Assembly: GCA_040768925.1 (NCBI GenBank) | Contig: JAXGLZ010000001.1 | Coordinates: forward strand, 310,001 to 374,000 | DNA: 64,000 bases | Origin: CALNBC01 sp040768925 | GTDB lineage: Bacteria > Bacillota > Clostridia > Christensenellales > CALWSW01 | Direction: 5' to 3' | Shown here: positions 1 to 8,180 of the stretch, in pieces | Numbering within the stretch: position 1 is the first letter of the stretch | Layout: the number at the start of each line of letters is the position of its first letter | Program-made: the position numbers and the translations under genes | Notes under the pieces: model-generated | The model's input: only the letters and a program-made list of their open reading frames with translations | Told to the model about the DNA's origin: nothing | Databases searched by the model: none

Positions 1-1493
1 CGTTAAAAGCCGCGTCATATGCGCGTTACTCCACCCTTCTCCAAGACGAAAATTCCATCGCATATCAGCTTTCCCGAATAACTGAATACTGCCTGAAGAA
101 TAACATCGATCTTGTCGCCGGTTATGCAGACGAAGCGCAGTCAGGAACAAATACCGCCCCGAATTCCTTCGGATGATTTCCGATGCCGGGCGCGGTCTTT
201 TTGACGCGGTGATCATATACGACATTACCCGCGGGAGCCGTGACGTTGCGGACTGGTTCGAGTTCCGCAAGACTATGCGGATGCTGGGCGTGCGCGTCAT
301 ATCCGTCAACGACAACCTGGGCGACATCCTGGATCCGAACGCCTTTCTGACCGAGCTGATCGGCGTCGGGATCGGCCAGCACCAAGTGCTTACCTCGCGG
401 GCCAAGTCCCGGGATGGCGTGGCCGTGAAGGCAAAACAGGGTGTGTTCCTGGGCGGCTATGCGCCCTTCGGTTATGAAATCATAAATCAGCAATATCGCA
501 TCGTGCCGTCCGAGGCAGCGGTGGTTCGAAAAATTTTTGAAATGTACGCGAACGGCGACGGGTACGGAACGATCATAAAGGCAATCGGATGTGTAATGGG
601 CCGCCGTGGCCGCCCGATCGGCGAAAACACGCTCTATTATATCCTGCGGAACGTGAGGTATGTCGGAATCTACGTCTGGAACGAGCACATAAACCGGGTG
701 ATGCGGAGGTGGGCTGGGGGCAAGCCAAACCCAAGCGTCGTCCGCATTGAAAACTCCATACCTGCAATTATTGATAAAACGACTTGGGAAAGGGCGCAGA
801 AAAGAATGAACGAAAAAGACAAAAACGCAAAAAACAAGGCGAAGCGTCAGTATCTGCTATCTGGAATTATGCGGTGTACATCTTGCGGCGCAGCATACGC
901 CGGACAGGCCAGCATCAACAAAAAAGGTTATGAGACACGGTATTATATTTGCGGAAATAAAAAAAGAATCCATACCTGCACGGCCAAGAACATCAACGCG
1001 AATCAAATTGAAGAATTTGTGATGATGCAGTTGAATGCCTTTTTTGCCGAGGAGAATTTTTCTGAATACGCGCGGGTAATTGCGGACGCTATCAACAACG
1101 CTTCGCCCGATCTGGCGGCGGAAAAGCGCGAATTACTGCAAGTCAGCGAGAAAATCAAGAACGGCATGAACGCCGTTCTGAGCGGAATGGTATTCCCTGA
1201 GCTTCAGGACGAGATTGCTGTCTTGCGTTCCCGTAAGAGCGAGCTGGAAACCATCATCGCCCAACGGGAAGGAAACCAAGCAGAAAGCCAGCCCGGCAAA
1301 GATCGAAATGCTGCTGCGCAACGCTCAGGCGCAGTTCCGCAGCAATGATTTTCATACCATACGGCGGGGCATTGAAAGCTGCGTTGCAAAAATAGAAGCG
1401 GACCCGGATGGAAGCTATACAGTCCATCTCGGGATCCGCCTTACGGGGTTGGGACAGGTCGTCCCTTACATTGGCTCCCCAGGTAGGGTTTGA
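1..1493 (+). pseudogene. Large serine recombinase, 5'-truncated by the window and frameshifted
   Basis: Large serine recombinases cut and rejoin DNA at the attachment sites of integrative elements. From base 9 the reading shows a Tyr-Ala-Arg-Tyr-Ser-Thr motif; the Ser codon at 30-32 fits the nucleophile. That frame stops at 174-176, but the protein continues in another frame from about 161, so one base seems to be lost near 156-160. The recombinase domain follows, then a zinc ribbon with Cys codons at 875, 884, 950 and 977. A second shift between about 1262 and 1290 moves the C-terminus (typical DGSYTV-HLGI ending near 1447) into the frame that ends at 1493, inside tRNA-Asn. Two shifts imply a dead gene unless they are sequencing errors. 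It is probably a remnant of the element that brought the neighbouring phage genes. Confidence 0.85.
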
Positions 1494-1546
1494 ACCTACG
1501 ACCCTCCGGTTAACAGCCGGATGCTCTACCGCTGAGCTACTGAGGA
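1472..1546 (-). tRNA. tRNA-Asn (GTT)
   Basis: On the - strand this 75-nt cloverleaf has a 7-bp acceptor stem (TCCTCAG paired with CTGGGGA), a D-arm TAGCTCAGCGGTAGAGCA, an anticodon arm TCCGG-CTGTTAA-CCGGA with anticodon GTT, a GGTTCAAACC T-arm and an encoded CCA. The recombinase reading frame runs into its 3' end, which suggests the tRNA marks an old integration junction. Confidence 0.97.
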
Positions 1547-1571
1547 ATATCCGTTTCAACGCGCAAGATGA

Positions 1572-1600
1572 ATTATAAAGCAAAGCGCGCACAATTGCAA
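1572..1600 (-). promoter_or_regulatory. Promoter of tRNA-Asn
   Basis: On the - strand, TTGCAA (1595-1600) and a perfect TATAAT (1572-1577) are separated by 17 bp, about 25 bp upstream of the tRNA 5' end. This is a standard housekeeping sigma-factor promoter arrangement. Confidence 0.75.
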
Positions 1601-1621
1601 GCCCCGAAAGAACATTTTTTG

Positions 1622-1650
1622 CTTCCATTTAAAAATGGAGGCCGTTTTTT
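1622..1650 (+). terminator. Rho-independent terminator after the recombinase and tRNA region
   Basis: A stem CTTCCATTT / AAATGGAGG (9 pairs including one G-T) is followed by GCCG and a run of six T on the + strand. It would stop transcripts from the recombinase side. The stretch 1651-1825 before the next gene holds no feature I can support. Confidence 0.5.
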
Positions 1651-1825
1651 GTGGGTACAGCCAAAAGTGTCATGTGCATATACTGTAACGGGGGCAAATC
1701 AGACAACAGCCTGCCGCGAAATGCCGCCGCCGAACCGTTATGCTTGAAAAGGGGAGGGCCGTTCGCTCCGGTTCTTTCCGAATTTGGCAGGCGAGCGCTC
1801 CGCCCGCGGGCAAAACGGAGGCAAA

Positions 1826-2422
1826 ATGGCATTTTTAGAAAGAAAGATCGGCGCCTGGAGCAATCCGGTCTCTTCCGAGGCCGACAGGCCCGCGCGCACA
1901 GCCGAAGAGATGAAGGCCGTCTTTGACAGCAATTCAAATCAGTTGAAAGACGCCGTAAACGGCCTGATCGACGATCTTCATTCCCCGGCCGCAGCCGGCC
2001 GGATCGGCAGCGCGGGCATCGAGAGGATCGGCGGCTCCACCGTTTTTGAGCAGCTTCTTTCGCTCAGGGACTACGCGCAAAGTATGGGGATCGACAACGG
2101 CACGCTTGTGTCCGTCAACGGCCATATTGGCAAGAACATCACCCTGACCGCCGCGGATCTCGGAGCGGCGAAAGCGCCCGTCTCTTTTGCGGTCGCACTC
2201 GCGGCCGAAGGCTGGGCCGGAAGCGGCCCGTTCACCCAAAGCGCCGAGGCGATCGGCGTCGCCGCCGATTCGGTCGTGGACGTCTCTCCCGCCGCGGAGA
2301 GCTTTCTGCAATACTGCGAATGCACCGTGCGCGCAATCGGCCAGGAAGCGGACGCGCTGCTCTTTGCGGCGGAAACGGTTCCCGAATCCGATCTTTTCGC
2401 AAACGTGCGCATAACGGACTGA
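1826..2422 (+). CDS. Phage tail-like / structural protein, putative
   Basis: 198 aa. The ATG at 1826 is chosen because GGAGG lies just upstream, at 1815-1819; the frame is open further upstream but without a ribosome site. The N-terminus (Phe-Leu-Glu-Arg-Lys, then Asn-Pro-Val) and the Ala/Gly-rich body resemble short Clostridial prophage proteins encoded just before the lysis genes. No catalytic motif is visible. The context, directly upstream of an endolysin and a holin-like gene, supports a virion or tail-appendage origin, but the exact role is unknown. It could equally be a domesticated surface protein. Confidence 0.55.
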   Translation: MAFLERKIGAWSNPVSSEADRPARTAEEMKAVFDSNSNQLKDAVNGLIDDLHSPAAAGRIGSAGIERIGGSTVFEQLLSLRDYAQSMGIDNGTLVSVNGHIGKNITLTAADLGAAKAPVSFAVALAAEGWAGSGPFTQSAEAIGVAADSVVDVSPAAESFLQYCECTVRAIGQEADALLFAAETVPESDLFANVRITD

Positions 2423-2468
2423 ACGGCGGCTGTTGGGCGTCTCCCCCGTATCTAAGGAGGTAAACCGC

Positions 2469-3158
2469 ATGGTAAGAACATATTCGGCATCCCAAAAGGG
2501 GGAAAAACTCACCGAGCACTTTACCGTGGGCGATTTTTGGGCCTGCGAGAAGCACAAAACGATCAAACTGGACACGGTGCTGGCCCAGATCTTTGAAAAG
2601 TTCTACAAGCGCTTCGGCAAAAAACCCCACCTGCGCACCGACGAGCGGGGCAAGGTGGCGGACACCGCCGGATACCGCGATTCGGTGAACTGGACCGGCA
2701 GCAAAACCAGCCAGCACTGCTACGGAAAAGCGGCGGACGTCGCCATCGACGGCGTTCCCGCCTACGAACTTGCGAAATTCGCGGAAACCTTGCCGGAAAT
2801 CGGCGGGATCGGGCTTTATCTGGCCAAGGCCGGCGAACTGGGCAAGGAAAAGCACATCCATATCGACACCCGCGTCAAGCGCGCCCTTTGGGGCTGGAAC
2901 GGCCAGACCGCAAAGACCAACACCCCCGGCCACGGCGGGATCCCCTGCGTTTTTGCCCTGGGGAACCGCTCCGCCGCCATCGAGGACCTTCAGCGCAGGC
3001 TGAACGGCATCGGCTACGCCGCGGGCAGGCCGGACGGGGTCTACGGTCAGCTGACAAAGGCCGCCGTCACGGCGTTCCAAAAGGAGAACGGCCTGAAAGC
3101 GGACGGAAAATTCGGAAAGGCGACCAACAAAAAGCTGGCTCTTTTTGACTGGTCCTGA
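2469..3158 (+). CDS. Endolysin: M15-type D,D-peptidase with C-terminal peptidoglycan-binding domain
   Basis: 229 aa. It should hydrolyse peptide cross-links of the cell wall. The catalytic domain (about residues 15-140) carries the M15 zinc signature His83-x-x-Gly-x-Ala-Ala-Asp90 and a second metal motif HIHID at 129-133. A peptidoglycan-binding type-1 repeat (about 163-225) follows, with the usual LQRRLN, DGVYG and FQKENGL elements. There is no signal peptide, as expected of an enzyme released through a holin. The start at 2469 has TAAGGAGG upstream. The holin-like gene begins 15 bp after its stop, making a lysis pair. Confidence 0.88.
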   Translation: MVRTYSASQKGEKLTEHFTVGDFWACEKHKTIKLDTVLAQIFEKFYKRFGKKPHLRTDERGKVADTAGYRDSVNWTGSKTSQHCYGKAADVAIDGVPAYELAKFAETLPEIGGIGLYLAKAGELGKEKHIHIDTRVKRALWGWNGQTAKTNTPGHGGIPCVFALGNRSAAIEDLQRRLNGIGYAAGRPDGVYGQLTKAAVTAFQKENGLKADGKFGKATNKKLALFDWS

Positions 3159-3172
3159 AAGGAGGGGTTCCG

Positions 3173-3508
3173 ATGGGCGAATTCTTTACCTGGGGCGCGC
3201 TGGGCACTTACGCCGGCGCGCTGCTGGCGACCACGCTGATCACCCAGCTGTTTAAGGGCGTCACCGTGATCAGTAAAATCCCGACCAGGATCTTTTCGTA
3301 TGCTGTCGCGTTCGTCGTGCTCGTCCTTTCCCGCCTTTTCACCGAGCAGATCGATCTTTCCGCCATCGCCCTGTGCCTGATCAACGCCGCGGTCGTCAGC
3401 CTGGCCAGCAACGGCGCTTACGACACGGCGTGCAGGCTGAACCTCATGGGCAGGCCGCGCCCCAAAGGCCCCGACGAGCCGAACCACACGGACGAGGGGC
3501 CGGGCTGA
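3173..3508 (+). CDS. Holin-like small membrane protein
   Basis: 111 aa, starting behind AAAGGAGGGG. Hydrophobic segments lie at about residues 10-30, 40-58 and 63-85, and the tail is polar and Pro/Gly/Asp-rich. Size, topology and position immediately after an endolysin fit a phage holin, which would open the membrane to release the endolysin. I see no match to a named holin family, so the call rests on context. Confidence 0.65.
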   Translation: MGEFFTWGALGTYAGALLATTLITQLFKGVTVISKIPTRIFSYAVAFVVLVLSRLFTEQIDLSAIALCLINAAVVSLASNGAYDTACRLNLMGRPRPKGPDEPNHTDEGPG

Positions 3509-3547
3509 CGCCGGCCAAAAACGACCTTTTTGGCCAAAACGGCCGGG

Positions 3548-3575
3548 CGGGCGGGAGCATGCTCCCGCCCGTTTT
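3548..3575 (+). terminator. Terminator after the lysis cassette
   Basis: Bases 3548-3571 form a perfect 24-nt palindrome (CGGGCGGGAGCA and its complement), followed by TTTT. A second hairpin, GGCCAAAAA / TTTTTGGCC, lies just before it at 3513-3535. Together they end the phage-derived transcript. Confidence 0.75.
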
Positions 3576-3591
3576 GCGCGCCGGACGCCCG

Positions 3592-3837
3592 TCACTTTTT
3601 GCCGAAGACCGCGCCCATTAAAACGCCGAAAAGCAGACCCAGGGAGATCCCCAGGGGAACGTTTCCAAAACCTGCGCCCAGGGCCGCCCCCAGGCCCATT
3701 CCGATGGCCAGGCCGTAAGCGGGGGCGTATTTGCGCTCGTCGTCCTCGCCGCGGCTATCGCCCGCGGGGGTCTTTGACTTTTGCTCCGGATCTTTTGCCG
3801 CATCGTGCAGCTCTTTGCCGCCATTTTGTTCTTTCAT
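3592..3837 (-). CDS. Small glycine-zipper membrane protein
   Basis: 81 aa. The first 40 residues are charged and Lys/Glu/Asp-rich. The C-terminal 40 form a glycine-rich hydrophobic hairpin with repeated small-xxx-small spacing (GLAIGMGLGAALGAGFG), like glycine-zipper proteins that oligomerise in membranes. The ATG at 3837 follows GGGGGAT. The function is unknown. It is convergent with the lysis cassette and 51 bp downstream of the DUF3267-like gene, possibly in the same transcript. Confidence 0.6.
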   Translation of the reverse strand: MKEQNGGKELHDAAKDPEQKSKTPAGDSRGEDDERKYAPAYGLAIGMGLGAALGAGFGNVPLGISLGLLFGVLMGAVFGKK

Positions 3838-3888
3838 TCAAGTATCCCCCGGAAAAAACCGTTCCAAAAAAAGATGCGCCTTGCGTCT

Positions 3889-4506
3889 TTATGATTTTGG
3901 CATGAACCAATAGGAGTTGAAGCCGGACAGCTGCTGCATGCTCCCTTTCGGCATCTGACGCAGGGCGTTGAACACGTTCAGATAATCGCCGATCCCGCCC
4001 AGGATCGCCATGACGGAAAAGGAAAACAGCAGATTGCTGTGCGCCCCGCCATAGGGCAAAACCGCCCAGGCGAGCAGCGGCGCCCAGCCCAGCACAAGGT
4101 TCGGCAGCAGGCTCATGAAGATGAAGCGCCTTTTGCTGACCGGCTGGACGCAGACGACGAAAAGCATCCTGTTTTTCGGCGCGATATAAAGCTCCACCTC
4201 GTGATCTTTGCCAAAGCAGACCGCGTGCAGCAGCTCGTGGGGCAGCAGCGCGAAAAAGAACAGCCCGATCCCCAAAAACAGGTAAGGACTGAGGAGGTTC
4301 AGCTTCACGCCCCCGCTGAAAACGGCGGAAAGCAAAACGACCAGCCCAATGGATAAAACCGCGGGAACCGCGAAGCGCAGGGCGGTTTTGGTCAGCTCCT
4401 CCGGCGTTTCCGGCTCGATGAACTTGACCGCGCCCGCGGGCAGTTCCCCCTTGGGCAGCTGCTCCTCACCCGTGTAATTCCCCTTGTATACCAGCTTCAA
4501 CCGCAA
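3889..4506 (-). CDS. DUF3267-family membrane protein with a zinc-protease-like motif
   Basis: 205 aa, with four or so hydrophobic segments (about residues 45-68, 75-97, 130-150 and 160-178). His-Glu-Leu-Leu-His near residue 110 lies inside the second hydrophobic segment, as in DUF3267 proteins, which resemble site-2-type zincins. Known DUF3267 members are mostly uncharacterised, so peptidase activity is inference. The start is TTG at 4506, with an in-frame TTG also at 4500; GAGCGAGG precedes both. It is transcribed from the promoter at 4525-4552. Confidence 0.75.
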   Translation of the reverse strand: MRLKLVYKGNYTGEEQLPKGELPAGAVKFIEPETPEELTKTALRFAVPAVLSIGLVVLLSAVFSGGVKLNLLSPYLFLGIGLFFFALLPHELLHAVCFGKDHEVELYIAPKNRMLFVVCVQPVSKRRFIFMSLLPNLVLGWAPLLAWAVLPYGGAHSNLLFSFSVMAILGGIGDYLNVFNALRQMPKGSMQQLSGFNSYWFMPKS

Positions 4507-4524
4507 AAACCTCGCTCACGCCTC

Positions 4525-4552
4525 ATTATAACGCAATAACGCACTCAGGCAA
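4525..4552 (-). promoter_or_regulatory. Promoter of the DUF3267-like gene
   Basis: On the - strand, TTGCCT (4547-4552) and TATAAT (4525-4530) are 16 bp apart. They lie about 20 bp before the TTG start, leaving a very short leader. Confidence 0.65.
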
Positions 4553-4559
4553 AAAACGC

Positions 4560-4950
4560 CCCATTGCCCACGCCCCTTTGAACCCCTTGCGCCAAGGCTC
4601 CATAAGGGAGGTGCGCCGGCAGCCGAAAGGGGACACGCCGAAGCCAAATGGCTTTTACCCAAGTGTGTTTCCAGACGGCCTGGGTTCCCGAAGCGCAGAT
4701 GGCTTGCCGGGCAGGGGGTCCGGGGTCTCCCCGGCGCTTTTTGCTTCTTTTTCTCGCAGAAAAAGAAGGAGGGTCCTTCTTTCGCAAAGAAAGTCTTTTT
4801 TCAAAAGAGGAAAAAAACTCCTCGCGGGAAGAGGACTTATTTTTCATACGCCCTGCTTTTTTACCGGGCGCCGAAATCCCAGATTTCGGCATTTCATCAA
4901 GGAAGGATGTCGGCTTCGCCGACGACCTTAAAAAGCAGCCATACTTCCCG
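4560..4950 (+). repeat. Family L hairpin repeat, copy L1
   Basis: This dispersed intergenic element recurs at 17.3-18.7 kb and 31.3 kb. The order here is: a CCTTTGAACCCC start, a segment ending in GGCTTGCCGGGCAGGGGG, then a chain of short hairpins (TTTTTCTCGCAGAAAAA; CTTTC-GCAAA-GAAAG; CCTCGCGGGAAGAGG), then CCGAAATC-CCAG-ATTTCGG, CATTTCATCAAGGA and GTCGGC-TTC-GCCGAC. Open frames across it are by-products of the repeat. Bases 4950-5088 hold nothing further that I can name. Confidence 0.8.
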
Positions 4951-5088
4951 TCGCCGCAATCCCCGCTCCCTTGCCTTTTCCCCCCAAAGTCAGTACAATA
5001 AAAAAAACGCCGCGCCCCGTTCCGCCCCGTTCCGGGCTTGAACCGGCGCGCCATGCTTGGGCCAAAGGGAATCGCCCCTCCTTTTATT

Positions 5089-5838
5089 TTAAAGCAAAAA
5101 CAGCAGGCCGATCCCCAGCCCCAGCGCCGCGGCGGAAGCCGCGCCAAGGGCAAAAAGCTTTTTTTTCGCCGCGGAGGCCATGGTCAGCGCCAGCCGCAGA
5201 CCGCCGTGGCGCAGGGTATAGGCGCGGAGCAGCCCATAGCGCGTGCGCTCCATTTTCAGCAGCGCCGCCGCGCAAAGCTGATAGCTCGCCGCCATGGCAA
5301 AGACCATCGCCGGGAGCGAAAGGATCAGCAAAAGCGGCGCCCCGGCCGAGGCCGAGGAGCGCAAAAGGGCGGAAAGCAGCAAAACGTACGCCGCCGGCGG
5401 CAGAACGAGGGCGGGAAGATACAGCGCCGCGCGGATGAGCCAATTGACCGCCCTGTAAGCCAAAGGCTCTTTGTATTCCATAAGCGATCGAAGCTCGGAA
5501 AAGCTGTAATACTCCGAAGGGTCAAAGGCGTTAAGCCGCTCGCCCCTTCTGTACCGGATGGATTTGAGCTCAAGCAGGAGGGAGAAATAGCCGTCGTCGA
5601 TATCGTATTCCCCTTGAAGGCTGACGGCAGTGATCCTTCTTCCGGACGAACGCACGGAATACAGCCCGCCCAAAATGAGCGAATCAAAGATTTTTTGGGG
5701 GCAGGAAAAGCGGCGCAGCTCGGGCACGTCGTTTTTGAGCGTGTCCAGCTCGGCAAAATAGGCCACGCGGGAGCCGGCCGCGCTTTCCACGCAAAAAAGC
5801 AGCAAATCTTCAAGGAAAAGGGACGGCAGCTTTCGCAC
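5089..5838 (-). CDS. Membrane protein of unknown function
   Basis: About 249 aa if the GTG at 5838 is used. It overlaps the AGGAGG, so an in-frame CTG at 5826 with ideal spacing may be the true start. The first 130 residues are soluble and acidic. Hydrophobic segments follow at about 133-155, 165-190 and 230-249. No family is recognised. It is divergent from the decarboxylase gene and is driven by the promoter at 5875-5903. Confidence 0.55.
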   Translation of the reverse strand: MRKLPSLFLEDLLLFCVESAAGSRVAYFAELDTLKNDVPELRRFSCPQKIFDSLILGGLYSVRSSGRRITAVSLQGEYDIDDGYFSLLLELKSIRYRRGERLNAFDPSEYYSFSELRSLMEYKEPLAYRAVNWLIRAALYLPALVLPPAAYVLLLSALLRSSASAGAPLLLILSLPAMVFAMAASYQLCAAALLKMERTRYGLLRAYTLRHGGLRLALTMASAAKKKLFALGAASAAALGLGIGLLFLL

Positions 5839-5874
5839 CTCCTGACCTGGAATATTTTTGAAGTGTATGCTTTT

Positions 5875-5903
5875 ATTATACACGATTTGCGCCCCGGGCC
5901 CAA
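5875..5903 (-). promoter_or_regulatory. Promoter of the 5089-5838 gene
   Basis: TTGGGC (5898-5903) and TATAAT (5875-5880) on the - strand are 17 bp apart, in the short divergent gap before the decarboxylase gene. Confidence 0.6.
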
Positions 5904-5924
5904 CCCTTTGCAAAGGAGTCCGTT

Positions 5925-7337
5925 TTGAACAAACCGTTAACATCCTGGGGAAAAACCGGCCCGGTGGCGGGGATGCTCGAAGCCTATGCCCAAGCGGGCC
6001 CGGCCCGCTTCCACATGCCCGGCCACAAGGGCTTTTTGCACCCGGGGGACGTGACCGAGCTCTCAAAGACGGACAACCTGATCGCCCCTTTTTGCGCGCT
6101 GAAAGAGGCCCAGGAAGAGCTTGCGGCAGCTTATGGCGCGAAGACCGCGCTTTTTTGCACCGGCGGCGCCACGGCCGGAGTGATCGCCATGCTGCTCGCC
6201 CTGCCGCAAAACAGCGCGGTGGCGATCGGCCGAAACGCCCACAGGAGCGCGGTTTCCGGCCTGGTTCTGGGGGGGCACAGGCCGGTCTGGCTGCTGCCCG
6301 ATTATGCGGACGGCAAAAACGGCCAGATCTCCGCGGCTTGCGTTGAAAAAGCCCTGAGGGAAAACCCAGGAACCAAAGCGGTGCTGGTCACCTCGCCGGA
6401 TTACCTGGGCCGCTGCGCGGACCTTGGGGCGATTTCCGGCGTTTGCAAAGCCCGCGGCGCGCTGCTGCTGGTGGACGGCGCCCACGGCGCCCACTTTGCC
6501 CTTTCCGCAGCCCTGCCCGAATCCCCCGGCGCCCGGGCGGACCTGTGGGTGGCCAGCGCCCACAAGACCCTCCCCTGCCCGAACCAGGGGGCGTACCTTT
6601 TCGGCAATGGCGCGAAGGAAGCGGACAGGCTGAAGGACGCCCTGTTTATGGTGCATACGACCAGCCCCTCCTTTTTGTTGCTATGCGCCCTGGATTCGGC
6701 CTGGCGCACCGCAAGGGAATGGGATTACGGCGGCCACATCGCCCGGCTGGATGCCGTCCGGGGCCGCATCGCCGCCCTGGGCGGGCTGGACCCGTACCCA
6801 AAAGACCGGCCCGCGGTTTTCGACACGGATAAGACCCGGCTGGTGATCTCCGTTTCGGGCAGGGGAATCACCGGCTACGAGGCGGACGTTCACCTGCAAG
6901 GCGCCGGCGTTTTCGCCGAGATGGCGGACGCGCAAAACCTTGTGGCTATCACCTCCCCCCTCGACCCGGACGACTGGTACGAAAGGCTGGTTCTCGCCCT
7001 TTCCTCCCTGCCGAAAAAGCCGCCTTTGGTCTTTTGCGAGCCCGTTCTCCCCCGCCTTCCCAAAGCGGTGCTGCCGCCGAGGGACGCCGCGTTTCTCAAC
7101 CGGGAATCCGTTCCCCTTTCCCAAGCGGCGGGAAGGATCTGCGCGGAAAGCTTCGGCGTTTACCCGCCCGGCTGCGCCGCGGCAGCCCCGGGGGAACTGA
7201 TCGACGAGGAATGCGCGGGCTTTGTTCTTTCGGCCTGCGCCAAAGGTGGCGCGCTTTTTGGCGTGACCGGCGGCCGCGTTCAGGTTATAATGGACGGGCC
7301 GGGGAACCTGCCCCAAATTCGACGCAACGGAGAGTAA
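5925..7337 (+). CDS. Orn/Lys/Arg decarboxylase family protein (PLP, fold type I)
   Basis: 470 aa, start TTG behind AAAGGAGT. The family decarboxylates basic amino acids to polyamines or their precursors. The N-terminus has the hallmark HMPGHKG, and the PLP lysine lies in Ser-Ala-His-Lys-Thr near residue 210. The length matches the short Gram-positive form rather than the roughly 700-aa acid-inducible enterobacterial enzymes. Substrate cannot be read from sequence. In many Firmicutes this gene lies just upstream of tmk/holB-type replication genes, and the same is roughly true here, with two HAD genes between. Confidence 0.9.
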   Translation: MNKPLTSWGKTGPVAGMLEAYAQAGPARFHMPGHKGFLHPGDVTELSKTDNLIAPFCALKEAQEELAAAYGAKTALFCTGGATAGVIAMLLALPQNSAVAIGRNAHRSAVSGLVLGGHRPVWLLPDYADGKNGQISAACVEKALRENPGTKAVLVTSPDYLGRCADLGAISGVCKARGALLLVDGAHGAHFALSAALPESPGARADLWVASAHKTLPCPNQGAYLFGNGAKEADRLKDALFMVHTTSPSFLLLCALDSAWRTAREWDYGGHIARLDAVRGRIAALGGLDPYPKDRPAVFDTDKTRLVISVSGRGITGYEADVHLQGAGVFAEMADAQNLVAITSPLDPDDWYERLVLALSSLPKKPPLVFCEPVLPRLPKAVLPPRDAAFLNRESVPLSQAAGRICAESFGVYPPGCAAAAPGELIDEECAGFVLSACAKGGALFGVTGGRVQVIMDGPGNLPQIRRNGE

Positions 7338-7338
7338 G

Positions 7339-7980
7339 ATGCGCTATACAAACGTTTTGATGGATTTTGACGGCACCATCGCCCGCACGGGGGACGGCAT
7401 CATCAACGGCGTGAAGTACGCCTGCGAAAAGATGGGTTATACCGACGGCAGCCCCTGGGAAGACTGGAGGCGATACATCGGCCCCACGGTCTATAAATTC
7501 GCCACAGCCGTGCTGGGCATGAACGAGGAAGAAAGAGACGAGTTCATGCGCCTGTACGCCGAGTATTACAAGGCCCGGGGGATTTACGAAGGGCCGCTTT
7601 ACCCCGGCATGGGCGAGCTGATCGCCGCTTTGCGCAAAAACGGCGCAAAGGTCTTCGTGTGCACCAGCAAGCCGGAGGAGCTGACCCTTTTGTGCATCGA
7701 ATACCTGAAGCTTGCGTTTGACGGCGTCGTCGCCATGATCCCCGGCCGGGTGACCAAGGACGAGGTGGTGGAACACTGCCTTTTGACCTTCGGCCTCGAC
7801 CCCAAGGAATCCGTGATGATCGGCGACCGGGACAGCGATGTTTATTCCGGCAAAAAATTTGGGACCGCTGCGATCGGAGTGACCTACGGCTACGGCTCGG
7901 CGGAGGAGATGACCGGCTGCGGAGCGGATTTCGTCGCGAATGACGTTGCGGAGCTGGGATCGATCCTGATGGGGGAATAA
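7339..7980 (+). CDS. HAD-superfamily phosphatase (phosphoglycolate phosphatase-like)
   Basis: 213 aa. HAD motif I is Asp-Phe-Asp-Gly-Thr-Ile at residues 8-13; motif II is in VFVCTSKPEE; motif IV is MIGDRDSD, about residue 160. A helical cap separates motifs I and II, giving the PGP/Gph subclass. The substrate is unknown. The ATG is 2 bp after the decarboxylase stop, so the two are co-transcribed. It is a paralogue of the next gene; both share the VCTSKPE and YGYG signatures. Confidence 0.88.
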   Translation: MRYTNVLMDFDGTIARTGDGIINGVKYACEKMGYTDGSPWEDWRRYIGPTVYKFATAVLGMNEEERDEFMRLYAEYYKARGIYEGPLYPGMGELIAALRKNGAKVFVCTSKPEELTLLCIEYLKLAFDGVVAMIPGRVTKDEVVEHCLLTFGLDPKESVMIGDRDSDVYSGKKFGTAAIGVTYGYGSAEEMTGCGADFVANDVAELGSILMGE

Positions 7981-8160
7981 GGTCTTTCGGCGCGGCCGCA
8001 AAAGCCCGCGCGTCCTTGCCGCCGGAAGGTTTCCCGCTGCCGCGCAAGGGAATTCCGGTCCGAAGCGGCCGGAACAGGACGGTCATTTTGATTGGAGCTT
8101 TCGGGGCCGCGGCCCCTGAAACCCCAATTTGGGGGTTTGTTGATAATCCGGAATGTTTCG
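7981..8160 (+). repeat. Family A repeat, copy A1
   Basis: It starts right at the stop codon of the preceding HAD gene. The core at 8090-8145 reads TTTTGATTGGAGC, then the palindrome GGGGCCGCGGCCCC (8103-8116), then AAACCCC-AATTT-GGGGGTTT. The second hairpin looks like a terminator. The element lies between two co-directional paralogues. Confidence 0.75.
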
Positions 8161-8180
8161 ATTTATTTTTTGAGGTACTG

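Noticed and set aside
1215..1493. Separate 92-codon gene after the recombinase
   Set aside because: Its sequence is the natural C-terminus of the recombinase in a shifted frame, so it is counted as part of the pseudogene.
8016..8180. N-terminal extension of the second HAD phosphatase
   Set aside because: The extension is the translated family A repeat; the ATG at 8181 begins the conserved domain.
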